From: Novosphingobium hassiacum
Lineage (GTDB): Bacteria; Pseudomonadota; Alphaproteobacteria; Sphingomonadales; Sphingomonadaceae
Direction: 5' to 3'
Assembly: GCF_014196055.1 (NCBI RefSeq)
Contig: NZ_JACICY010000014.1
Span: 1 to 59,801 of the forward strand
Length of the DNA: 59,801 nt
A program made the position numbers and the translations under genes. A model generated the notes under the pieces. It did no database searches, was not told where the DNA came from, and saw nothing but the letters and a program-made list of their open reading frames with translations. Positions 27,643 to 36,900 of this stretch are shown here, in pieces (within the stretch, counting starts at the first letter, position 1; the number at the start of each line of letters is the position of its first letter).

Positions 27643-27708
27643 CCCCCGCGCAGGCGGGGGCCCCAGGCCTCATCGCGGAACCTCCTAAGGGCCGCGCCTG
27701 CGCGGGGA
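27643..27708. repeat. GC-rich palindromic repeat, third family
   Basis: CCCCCGC-GCAG-GCGGGGG at 27643-27660 and a related CCGCGC-CTG-CGCGG around 27693-27705 form two hairpins. Such 'CGCGCAGGCGGGGG' units are common intergenic repeats of sphingomonads (established knowledge). The region 27507-27944 contains no gene that I can support. Confidence 0.6.
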
Positions 27709-27944
27709 AGCTGCAAGTTTGTTAAGGCGATTCGCTGGCAAAACTCCCCTCGTCGGCACCCGACTTCGCCTCATCGCGCAACCGTTCGTCCCTTGCGACA
27801 AACTGCGACAAGCCTGTCACAACCGTTCATCCAAGGGCAAGCGAGCGGGTCCTAAAAAGGCCGTGACGAAGCGGCCCGGACGGGTTTCCCCCCTGTTGCC
27901 CGACCTCCATACGGTCGCCAGTCAAGCGTGACGAACGCAAATGG

Positions 27945-27985
27945 AACCCTCGGACCAATGCCCCCGGTCCGAGGGTTTTCTTTTT
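27945..27985 (+). terminator. Strong orphan terminator
   Basis: AACCCTCGGACC - 9 nt - GGTCCGAGGGTT, a perfect 12-bp stem followed by TTCTTTTT. The nearest + strand gene, lolA, ended 440 bp earlier with repeats in between. A short untranslated transcript ending here is therefore possible. Confidence 0.85.
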
Positions 27986-28049
27986 GGAATTTTGCGTCGG
28001 TGTTCCACTGCTCGCGCTCCAACGCGAGACCATACACTGCCGGTGCTTC

Positions 28050-28310
28050 GGCCCGAGCTTCGAGCGCAGTGGGCAACAGGAATACCGGATTGATGCTGCT
28101 CATCTGTGCGTAGACCGGGATCGGCACCGGGCGCTCTGCCGCCCCCATCACAAGTGCGATGCCGCCGCTGTGGGAGCCCGTGAAGCCCGCCGCCATGATC
28201 CGCGGATCGCTGCAGGCCGCTCTCCGCCATAGCCCGCTCGGTCAGCACATCGCCGAGTACGTCAATCTCATCGGCGGCCGCGTCCAGGAATTGGCTCGAT
28301 TTCCGCGCCC
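28050..28310 (-). pseudogene. Remnant of an aldehyde dehydrogenase (2,5-dioxovalerate / alpha-ketoglutarate semialdehyde type)
   Basis: Read on the minus strand, AADEIDVLGDVLTERAMAES matches the N-terminal region of this dehydrogenase family. A second frame gives SDPRIMAAGFTGSHSGGIAL and then VPIPVYAQMSSINPVFLLPT, which is the cofactor-binding region about 100 residues further on in intact enzymes. The two pieces join near 28210 in different frames, so an internal deletion with a frameshift destroyed the gene, and both ends are missing. It marks decay next to the island boundary. Confidence 0.65.
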
Positions 28311-28336
28311 GCCACTATTTCCGCGCCCGCCACTAT
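28300..28336. repeat. 18-bp tandem duplication
   Basis: TTTCCGCGCCCGCCACTAT occurs twice in direct succession with an 18-bp period. It lies at the broken 5' end of the aldehyde dehydrogenase remnant. Confidence 0.85.
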
Positions 28337-28376
28337 GACGCTAATCCGTTGGCCTAAATCCGCCGGTAACGGAAGT

Positions 28377-28500
28377 ACCAGACATTAGAGTCGAAAGCAG
28401 TATAAATATCTAATGTTTAATGATAATTTGTAATATTTTTTATCCATTTTTTTCGTGATGTAATCACCGGGTAAGCACCATTCCTGCTATGCAGGCGTAG
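28377..28500. other. AT-rich boundary segment, no gene
   Basis: About 28380-28465 is strongly AT-rich (TATAAATATCTAATGTTTAA, TAATATTTTTTATCC) in an otherwise GC-rich region. It separates decayed core DNA from the minus-strand accessory genes. The stretch 28337-28805 has short open frames on both strands that look non-coding. This is the best candidate left edge of the island. Confidence 0.55.
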
Positions 28501-28805
28501 CGTGACGAGCTTCAGGCAAGAATCACACCCGCGCTGAAGAAGCCGCTTCGCAGACGAATCCAATTGCAGATACCAAGCGATGCGATGGTCTCATCGGCGG
28601 GGCGAAAGCCGCGCTGGATGGACCTGCGTGATCCGCGACCACCAACTTCGTCCATGTCCGCATACGGTGATTCGAAGTGGTGCGGCCGGGATGAGCATTC
28701 TCCTGCGTGGTGACTTCAGCAGGATCCATCCTGCCGACTATCCCCTCCTGTGGAAGCGATCTGGCTGCGGAGTACCAGCAGCAGTATGGCACATTGCTGT
28801 CGCCT

Positions 28806-30257
28806 TCAGCCATCACCGCACAAAGCCATTGCGACCCGATCAGACACTTCTGGAAACAGAAAATTCATCAAAGGCAACACGCTGGTCTCAGGCCTGAGTT
28901 CAGGATCATTGCGCCTGATACGACTAAAAATCCCTTCGAGCGCGGACCCATGTCGCTCAGAGCCCTTGAGTCTCTCCCGCCACTTTCCGCTACTGTCCTG
29001 GCTTTTCAAGAGACCCGCGTGACCATAGGCCTCCACCGCGCTGTAGAAAGCGATGAAGAGACCGGGATAGGCTTCGGCAACCTGATGGGCGACCTGCACG
29101 AGCTTAGAAAATTTGTAGCCGACGGGCCTGCCTTCCCGGGCGCTGTAAAGCGCAGACAGCATAACTCGAATTGCCTCGTCGCTGTCAGGAAACTTGGGAA
29201 GGGACAGCCCCCGACACTCATAGCGATCGCGTAACTGCTGCCAGGCTGTTCGGTTCTCGGGAGTATGCCGAAACGAACGACCATGCTCGACCCAGAATTC
29301 GTATAGGTCCGCCTGATCGCTGCGAATGGCCATGGCCCTCTCATCGTCGGCTTCCTGTTGTATCGCCGCGCGGATTGCGGCTTCTGCAGCCTGAAAGTCG
29401 AACAGGAACAGGCGCTGACCATCGCGATCCTGTGTGAGGTCGCGGAATGGGACGATCTGCTCGACCCATTCATCAACGACGCGGCTTCCTTGCCTGACCG
29501 GCTTCCGATGATGGCAGCGAAGATGGAAGACACCCGTTTGCTCGGAAAGTAGGGTTGTCTCCTCATCCACAATGAAGATGTTGGAATTGTTGGAATAGAG
29601 CAGGTCGTCCGTGGTGAGACGCCGATAGCCTGCGTCAAATGAGCCGAATACCCAGACGAGCAGACCGCCCTCGCTGCGGTAGAAAATGCGGCGTCCGGCG
29701 ACTACGCTCAAAAAGGTCGTCGACAATTGGACCTCGAAGGCGACCTTGCCATCAGGGCTTCCTGCCTGAACGTCAGGACGTCGGTAGCGCTTGGAATCTG
29801 CGGCCTTCCAATTGCGCTCAACCGCGATCTCCCCGAATGCGGCGTCAGCCAGAAGGCTGCGTTCAATCAGGCCTTTGATTTGCTTATGCGGCCAGCTTTC
29901 GCGCAGCCCATGATACTTGCGCGCCGTGATTTCTTCCGCCGACAATTCCGACCGTGTTTTGGCGGAACAGGAATCATTCTCCTCGGACCGGTGACGAAAG
30001 AAAAACCGCTTGTCCGGTGTTGAGACGAGATAGACCGGCGTCAGGCATTCTGAGCAGAGGTAGCGCGGGTTGCCCGTGTTCATGCGCTCGACGATATTGA
30101 CGCGGTTATCGACGAGATCCTGATAGAACAACGATCCAATCAGGACCTTTGCTTTGGGCGTCGTGCCGTGATCGAGGTCGATCACCTCATCGATTTGCGC
30201 ATCCTCGACAGGCGTTGCAAATTCATATCCCCCTACCGTGGCGTTTCTCAAGCGCAT
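28806..30257 (-). CDS. Predicted CoiA/DUF6035-like nuclease
   Basis: 483 residues. A zinc-ribbon-like cluster (Cys68, Cys71, His89, Cys97 in YLCSEC, FRHRSEENDSC) is followed by a helix ESWPHKQIKGLIERSLLAD. A restriction-endonuclease-like core comes next: RRPDV with Asp162, then VAFEVQLS with Glu175 and Gln177, a PD-(D/E)xQ variant. This order resembles competence protein CoiA and the DUF6035 family, which are probable DNA nucleases. The C-terminal half (about 250-483) is not recognised. It lies 179 bp downstream of the AAA ATPase/subtilase pair on the same strand and may be part of the same defence island. The biochemical role is inferred. Confidence 0.7.
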   Translation of the reverse strand: MRLRNATVGGYEFATPVEDAQIDEVIDLDHGTTPKAKVLIGSLFYQDLVDNRVNIVERMNTGNPRYLCSECLTPVYLVSTPDKRFFFRHRSEENDSCSAKTRSELSAEEITARKYHGLRESWPHKQIKGLIERSLLADAAFGEIAVERNWKAADSKRYRRPDVQAGSPDGKVAFEVQLSTTFLSVVAGRRIFYRSEGGLLVWVFGSFDAGYRRLTTDDLLYSNNSNIFIVDEETTLLSEQTGVFHLRCHHRKPVRQGSRVVDEWVEQIVPFRDLTQDRDGQRLFLFDFQAAEAAIRAAIQQEADDERAMAIRSDQADLYEFWVEHGRSFRHTPENRTAWQQLRDRYECRGLSLPKFPDSDEAIRVMLSALYSAREGRPVGYKFSKLVQVAHQVAEAYPGLFIAFYSAVEAYGHAGLLKSQDSSGKWRERLKGSERHGSALEGIFSRIRRNDPELRPETSVLPLMNFLFPEVSDRVAMALCGDG

Positions 30258-30436
30258 GGCAGCAATCTATCATCAACCATGGATGGTACAAACTAGGACC
30301 CGCGTAAGCCGTCTATTGGTTAGCAGTACATTCCACCGCCAACGCCTGCTGCGGCAGCGAAGTGCCCTAGGAGCAGTTTCCTGTGCGCGCCGCATCTGCC
30401 GACCGCGTGCCATCCTCATTATAGCTCGGTTCAGCC

Positions 30437-32776
30437 TCAAGCCCTCACGCGGGCGCGCTGGCGCAGTCGCTCATATAGCGGCAGGTCGGCTTCGTGGGAT
30501 ATCTCCACCGTCACCGCGAAGGATTGCTGCCCTTCATCACCCGCCCAACCGCCGGCGCAACGCACGACAAGGTAGTAGTTGTCGCCATAGCCCCTGATAT
30601 TCCGAGAAAAGTTGACGCTGGCAGACTGCAGGCTCGATTTTTCCCGCACGCTCGAGCTGGGGAGCAGCTTGCAATTATAACGGGCCGCCATCTCCGGGAA
30701 TGGTGCTTCATCAGCCATCCGTCGCCAGAAATGCTCAAAAATCATGTCCGGATCGCATCCCCTGATCAACCGGAAGCCCATGGACACGCCATTATAATCA
30801 AGGCGGCTGTGCCTGACCGGCGGATCGAAAGCGAGGCTGACGCGGATCGTGCGGCGTCCACGTTCGGTCTGGAACAGCTCGGGGACCGGAATCTGGTAGA
30901 CCGCGAAATGGTCGATAGCGAGTTCGTCCTCGGCATAGAGGATGACGCGCGAATCGTCCGAAAAAGCCGCACGTTCCGCATCCACCCGCCCGTGACCGCA
31001 CAGCGCAAGGGCAGCCGCATCACCAAGCGGCGCGAGACGGCGCGTTGCTTCAGGCGGCGTGGCGGCGCTTGTCACCAGCAGGGCGCGAACGAGGTTCGCC
31101 GAGGCGTCGGGGAAACGGGCCAGGATCTGGCTCGCCTTGAACGCCACCAGCGGGGCGGCATGGGATGTCCCGGAGCGCGCTGCGAACAAACGATCGACGG
31201 GGCGAAAATGGAGCGACATGACGCCGGCTTCCGGCCGCACCTCACCGCCCTGCAGCGCAGCGGTGGGGCCATCGTAGATCAGCGTACCGCCGACATCGGT
31301 GAAATCGGGTTTGATCGCACCGCGCACACCGGGGCCGGCACGCGAGAAAGGCGCAGGCTCGAATGCCTCTGTAATGGGTCGCACACCGACATTGTCCGCC
31401 GCCCGGCCGCTGAGACCGTTGCCATGAGCAACCGCTCCTACCGTGACAATGTTCATGCCGCCGGCCGGCTCGCACAGTCGGTTTTCCGGCTCCATCAGAT
31501 AACCGGGATAATCGGTGACAGCTTCCTCTACCCGCATCCCGCGCCGTGGCTGGCGATTGCCGGCCGCCACGATGATGACGACATCCAGTTCGCGCACCAG
31601 CTCATCGAGCGTCTGCGCCCAGGGGCCGACCTTGCCACCCGCAATGACCTTGGTACGGTCTCCAAGCGCGATCACGAAAATCCGGCAGCCGAATTGTTCA
31701 TGGAGGCCGGTAATCGCCTCACGCATCAGCTTGGGCGTGAGGCGACGAGTGGGGAAATTGCCGGTGTGGTCGATGACTTTGGCCGAACAGAGCCGGGCGC
31801 GCCGGACAAGTTCGCCTGCACCAAGCTGGGCGCGCAGATCGCCGAACGTCGCGATGCCGCCAACGAACGTTCCATGGCCATGATCGTCGGCGGTGCCCAG
31901 CGTTCCGGGAATGGCGATCGACCCGACGATGATGTCCTCGATCAGAGGGTGATCGTTTATCCCGCTGTCGATGATCCCGATGAGCGGCGCGTCCTCATCA
32001 AGTTCCGCCACATCGGGCAGGTCGCCAAGCGCGTCGTCGATGTGCTGCACCGCCAGAAGATCGGGCTCGGGCGGCAGGTCGACTTCCGCAACCTCCTCAA
32101 TCGACAGCAGCGTGCGCGCCACGGCGCCATTGCAGCGAAGGCGAACAAGTGTGAGATTGGGACCGATATGGCGATCGAGCTCCTCGGCGCCACGTGCCTC
32201 TGCGTAGCGGACGATGTCATCGACCTTGCGCTCGCGCAAGACTCGCGCGCCCAGATCCCAAAGCTCGACATCGAGCGTATAGGCCTCACCGATCTGGAAA
32301 TCATCGACGTCGACGAGCCCGGCCTCACGCGCGCGCATCCCGATGCGGTCGCGGGGCGCGACCTCGGAAATCGTCTCAACATTGCCGATGAACGATGCGA
32401 ACGCGGGGGCCTGGCGCCCAGGCTGTGTACCCTGGCCATAGGCGCCGAGTTTGCGCTGAAACTCTGTCAATTCATCCGAGGACGAAAAGAGGACCAGCGT
32501 GCGATCCTCGTCACTCGACAGGACGGTTAGCCCGACGCGGTTCCACTCTTCTTCGAGCAAGGGGCCGCTCATCTGGACCCGCAGGATCAGGGAAGGATCG
32601 ACCGCATCAGCCCGGCGGCGCTGGCGCTGTGCGGTGACAGCCTGATCGAGTTCCTGGCCCAGGCGGTCGCTGTGACCGCGCGGATTGCGTTGAGGCGGGG
32701 GTCCACCGCCGCCATTCTTGCGCCGAGGCAAGCGCTCGGGCAGCCGCAGGAGCTGCAGATGATCGTAACGCGCCAC
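30437..32776 (-). CDS. ietS: Subtilisin-like serine protease of an IetAS-type system
   Basis: 779 residues, GTG start. The S8 catalytic triad is complete: Asp270 in LIGIIDSGIN, His301 in DHGHGTFVGG and Ser538 in SGTSHAAP, with the oxyanion Asn407 in VAAGN. There is no signal peptide, so the protease is cytoplasmic, unusual for a subtilase. An uncharacterised ~250-residue N-terminal domain and a ~200-residue C-terminal beta-rich domain flank the protease. It starts 10 nt after an AAA ATPase gene, the arrangement of IetA/IetS, known as a plasmid stability and incompatibility pair on Agrobacterium Ti plasmids and reported to give phage defence. The match to that family is by architecture; sequence identity could not be measured. 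Confidence 0.82.
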   Translation of the reverse strand: MARYDHLQLLRLPERLPRRKNGGGGPPPQRNPRGHSDRLGQELDQAVTAQRQRRRADAVDPSLILRVQMSGPLLEEEWNRVGLTVLSSDEDRTLVLFSSSDELTEFQRKLGAYGQGTQPGRQAPAFASFIGNVETISEVAPRDRIGMRAREAGLVDVDDFQIGEAYTLDVELWDLGARVLRERKVDDIVRYAEARGAEELDRHIGPNLTLVRLRCNGAVARTLLSIEEVAEVDLPPEPDLLAVQHIDDALGDLPDVAELDEDAPLIGIIDSGINDHPLIEDIIVGSIAIPGTLGTADDHGHGTFVGGIATFGDLRAQLGAGELVRRARLCSAKVIDHTGNFPTRRLTPKLMREAITGLHEQFGCRIFVIALGDRTKVIAGGKVGPWAQTLDELVRELDVVIIVAAGNRQPRRGMRVEEAVTDYPGYLMEPENRLCEPAGGMNIVTVGAVAHGNGLSGRAADNVGVRPITEAFEPAPFSRAGPGVRGAIKPDFTDVGGTLIYDGPTAALQGGEVRPEAGVMSLHFRPVDRLFAARSGTSHAAPLVAFKASQILARFPDASANLVRALLVTSAATPPEATRRLAPLGDAAALALCGHGRVDAERAAFSDDSRVILYAEDELAIDHFAVYQIPVPELFQTERGRRTIRVSLAFDPPVRHSRLDYNGVSMGFRLIRGCDPDMIFEHFWRRMADEAPFPEMAARYNCKLLPSSSVREKSSLQSASVNFSRNIRGYGDNYYLVVRCAGGWAGDEGQQSFAVTVEISHEADLPLYERLRQRARVRA

Positions 32777-32786
32777 TGAGCGGGGG

Positions 32787-33770
32787 TCAGACAGTCATGC
32801 GTTCGGTTCTGCGCCGACGACGGCGCTCATCGGCGATGGCGTGAAGGAAATCCTGCTCCCTGACCTGTTTCCGTCGATCGATGACCGAAGCCTTGATCGC
32901 CTGGACGCAGATACGGTCCAGTTCCGCATAGGAATATCCGCCCAGCTCATCGAGATGTGCCTGCGGCTCGAAGGCCAGGGCGACATTGCGGAACTTCATC
33001 GTGAGGAAGCGGGCGACCATGCGCGTATCGGGTAGATCGAACCAGATCACCTCGTCGAAGCGCCGCCAGATCGCCGTATCCAGCGATTGGTCGAGATTGG
33101 TCGCGGCGACGAGAAAACCCTTGGGCTGGATACGATCGATGAAGATCAACAGGCTGTTGACAACGCGGCGCAGCTCATTGTGCTCGCCGCCATCCTCCCG
33201 GGCGCGTGCCAGCGCATCGAACTCGTCGAAGAAGAGGACGGTAGGCTGCTTGCGCGCGAACTCGAACAGCTTGCGCACGTTCGTCGCGGTCTCGCCCAGA
33301 TAGGAAGAGATCAGCCGATCGAGTTTGACGATGTACAGCGGCATGCCCAGCTCCGCCGCGAATATCTCGGCGCAGAGCGTCTTGCCGCAACCGGGCGGGC
33401 CACAGAACAGAAGCTTTGAACGGACCGGCAGGCCCCGGCGCCGAATCTCGTCGCCACGGCGAAATTCGCGCATCAGATCGAGGAAGATACGCACATTCTC
33501 GCTGGACAGGATGATGTCCTGCTTGTTGTGCGCGGGCTCGACCAGTTCGATGAACTCCCCGGCGGCTTCCGGGAATGGGATGAGGGGCGCAAGCGCCTTG
33601 GGCTTGGCCGGACGAGATGGAGCAGCGTCGAGTGAACGGCGCAGAGAGCGTGCGAGAACGCGATTATTTTTCTTCTCTTCCTCACTGATGATCTGCTCGG
33701 CAACGGCCCGGAACTCATCGTCCTTGCCGTAGCTCGCCAGCAATTTCTTCATCAGTTCACCGCGCGCCAT
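32787..33770 (-). CDS. ietA: AAA-family ATPase of an IetAS-type system
   Basis: 327 residues. A short helical N-terminal region (1-80) precedes a single AAA module: Walker A GPPGCGKT (124-131), Walker B VLFFDEFD (178-185), sensor 1 VAATN (221-225) and arginine finger WRRFDE (near 236). The C-terminal lid helices end in a very basic tail RRRRRTERM. In IetAS-type pairs the ATPase is thought to control the partner protease and is the antitoxin-like member. It is the first gene of the pair. An AGGAGG lies 15 nt before the ATG, farther than usual, so the start could be slightly different. Confidence 0.82.
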   Translation of the reverse strand: MARGELMKKLLASYGKDDEFRAVAEQIISEEEKKNNRVLARSLRRSLDAAPSRPAKPKALAPLIPFPEAAGEFIELVEPAHNKQDIILSSENVRIFLDLMREFRRGDEIRRRGLPVRSKLLFCGPPGCGKTLCAEIFAAELGMPLYIVKLDRLISSYLGETATNVRKLFEFARKQPTVLFFDEFDALARAREDGGEHNELRRVVNSLLIFIDRIQPKGFLVAATNLDQSLDTAIWRRFDEVIWFDLPDTRMVARFLTMKFRNVALAFEPQAHLDELGGYSYAELDRICVQAIKASVIDRRKQVREQDFLHAIADERRRRRRTERMTV

Positions 33771-33865
33771 GGATCCGTATCAACCCTCCTTCACTTCGCC
33801 AGCATAGCCAAATCTGCCCGATCTGCCATAATTTCCTGCACCGGATCGAGAAAAACCCGACGATG

Positions 33866-33902
33866 AAAGGCCGCCACGCCGGGGGCAAGCGTGACGGCCT
33901 TT
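33866..33902 (-). terminator. Terminator of the hfa operon
   Basis: AAAGGCCG-T-CACGC...GCGTG-G-CGGCCTTT on the minus strand, about 50 nt after the stop of the repeat adhesin gene, ending with TTTCATCG. Confidence 0.65.
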
Positions 33903-33950
33903 CCCGCATGCGGCGGGCGCTCCAGAGGCTTCAGGCGCCGCCGCTACGGA

Positions 33951-36900
33951 TCAGCGCGAGACCGTGACCTTGCTCGTGGCCGTGTTCCCGATCGCCGATG
34001 CGCTAACGCTGTTGCCCGAAATGCCGATCCGGCCCGCCGAGAGGCTCGACGACGTGACCGTATAGGCCGCGTTGGTAACCTGGGCGGTGACGGCACCGCT
34101 GTTGGTCTGGACGCTGCTGATGCCCGAAACCGGCAAGGTGCCGAGCGAGGCCAGCGTGACCGAATTGGTGGCGCTGTTCCCATAGGCGGCAGCCGTCACG
34201 CTGTTGCCGGTCACGCCGAGGCGGCTGTCGCTGACGCCACCATAGCTCAGCGAGACAGTCGGGCTCACGGCATGGGCCGAAACGCCGCCTGTGTTCATCT
34301 GGGCATTGGACAGCAGCGCCGGTGCCATCGCCGCGTTGAGGGCGCCGGTGGTGATCGATGCGAGATCAGGCGTGCAATCGCTTTCGGCCACCCCGCTCAC
34401 CGCGACCGAATTGGTCGCAATATTGCCGTGTGCGATGGCCGAAGTGGCGTTGTTATCCACCAGGCTTGTCGCATCGGACGAGGCATGCACGCCGATACCA
34501 TAAGTGCTGGTGGCCTGCGCGCCGACAGCAGCATAATTCAGTTGCTGGTTGAGCAGACCCGCGCTCGCGCCGCCCTGCAGCGCCGACGTCAGCGCGAGAC
34601 TGTTTCCGGCATTGTTCGCGACGGCCGAGGCGAGCGTCGCGTTGTCGCTCGCCTCGAAACCGGAACGAACGAGGGACATCGCCGGGTCCACGGGCCGGCC
34701 CGTCGTCACCGCCATCGCATTGACGCTGCCATCGGCGATCTGGTTGCTGGCGAGGACGTGATCGCCCATGACCTGCCGGGAAAAGCCCGCATCAGCGAGG
34801 ACCGAGGCCGGCTCGCCGCTCAGGGTCCCTGTGCGCAATGCATCGACGGCGAGGCTGTTGGTGGCATCGTTCATGCCTGCCCGCGCGACATTGCTGTTGG
34901 CGGAGAGGAGCAAACCGGAATCGACCGCAGCCGAGGTCACGCCGAGCTGCATGTCCGAGACGGCATTGACGCTGGCAGAGGCCATCTGTGCCGAAGACAG
35001 TGCAGAGCCAGGCGCCGGATCGTTGCCCTCGCCCAGCGTGGTTGCTGCGATAGTGCGGCTGTTGACCGCACCATTGCCGAGCGCGGAGGCGGTCTGGCTG
35101 TTGCCGGTGACATTGAGGGCGGAGCGCACCGCGCCCTCCCCGGCGACGGCACCGAAGGCTCCAAACGCCGAGGCCTCGACCCCGGCAGGGTGGAGATAGC
35201 TGCCCATGATTTCCTGGGAATTGGCCAGGGCATAGTCCGCCGAGGCACCGACGCCGGAATCGATCAGGCCCGCCCGTGCATTCTCGTGCCCGCTGGCATT
35301 GGTCAGGTTGTTGGCGATGATCGCCATGCTGTTGGTAACAGTGTTCCCGGTCGCGTTCGCCTCGATGCCGTTGTCCGATACCGTCAGGCTGGAATCGACC
35401 ACATCGCCGCCACCATAAAGGGTTGCGCCTGCGCGATTTCGGGCAGAGCCGACCGCTGCGCTGACACCGCCCGTTCCCTGCTGGAGACTGTTGAGGTCGG
35501 CCGCGGTTGCAAGGCGGTTGGCCTCGAACGAAAGTCCGTTCGTCGCCTCATTGCCACTGGCCTGTGCCCCAGCGCTATTGCCGCTGATCGTGGCGTTCGA
35601 ACGGATGATGGCGGCATCGACCGCGATCAGGGTTGCCGCATCTTTGGCGCTGGCCGCAACGCGGGCCTGGTTGTTCTGGTCGTTCTGCACGCTGAACGGC
35701 GCGGTGACACTCATCTCGCCATCGCCGCCCACGAGGGCAGTGCCGATGTACACGGGGGGAACAAGGACAATGCCACCCTCACCCTCACCGCCGGAACCAG
35801 TGCCCGTGCCAGCGTCGATCCCGTTTGCCGTCACCGACAGGAGATTGCCATCCGCGCGGTTAGCGGTCGCCACCGCCAGGACCGCATTGTCCCGCGCCCC
35901 AAGGCTCGTTTCCACCGCATCGCCAGCGATGGCAATGCGCGCGCCGCCGCGGCTGTCGGCTTTGACCGGAACGGCCGAGGCTGACTGGACACTGGTGATG
36001 TTGGCGACGGCCCCGCCGCCCCGGGCATCATTGGCGACCGTGTCAGCGGACAGATCGAGACGGTTCGAGGACTGGTTGCCATAGCCTGCGGCGGCCAGGC
36101 TGTTGCCGTCATTGGTCACGTTCGAGGCGACAGCCCCATCGTTCACCGTGACCGTGAAGCCCCCGTTCGCACGCGCTGCCACTCCGCTGGCGAGACGCTG
36201 GTTGGCCAGCACGGCATAAGCGGCGTTGACCTCTGGATCGCTGGCATTGGCCTCGACGAGGGACGGCGTGCCATAGCTGGCTGCGGCATCGAGCTGGACC
36301 GCATCGATGCCAAGCGCATTGGCGGCGCTGTTGCCATAGGCGACCGCCCGCTGGAGGTTCTGGCCAACGGCAAGATCGCTACCCGAAGCATCGGCGACCT
36401 TGAGCCCCGCCTGGCCGCTGAAGCGCGCCGCCACACTTGCGTCACCGCCGACCGACTGGTCGCTGACGATACCGGCTCCGGTGCCGACCGTGACGCCGGT
36501 CAGAAAGAGCGTATCTGCGGCATCATTGGCCAGCGCGACCGCTTCCTGCGCGTTGCTGCTGACAGTCGCGCTGCTGTCCACCAGATCGCCGAGCCGCGCA
36601 CGAATGCGCGAATTGGTGGTTGCTGCGGACACCTGTGCAGCATCGGTCGACTGCCGCGTGGCGATCAGTGCAGAGGCTTGCGCGTCGGTGCCGTCGGTCC
36701 CGCTCGCGAGCCAGGTGCCGCCGGTTGCGGCTGCGAGATCCCGCGAATCAGGCGTCAGCGCGGCGCTCGCGCTGTTTGCCCGCGCAGCGGCGCTGACAGT
36801 ATTGCCAGCAAGGGCGATGCTCGACCCATCGACCAGGCCAGTGGCCTCGATCCGTGGATTGGCTGCGCTGGCGCTGACCGGCGACCCGTCCTTGCTCTGA

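Noticed and set aside
27852..28196. Intact 114-residue gene on the minus strand
   Set aside because: Its first half is an internal piece of an aldehyde dehydrogenase and the rest runs through the orphan terminator, so it belongs to a pseudogene.
27507..28500. tRNA, tmRNA, SRP RNA or 6S RNA gene
   Set aside because: I looked for their conserved signatures and saw none; only an uncharacterised terminator-ended transcript remains possible.
28523..28816. 97-residue minus-strand frame overlapping the end of the nuclease gene
   Set aside because: No family likeness, no signal or membrane segment, and a competing frame of equal quality on the other strand.
33891..35984. 697-residue + strand open frame rich in Arg and Gly
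   Set aside because: Antisense to the repeat adhesin gene; no family features or credible start.
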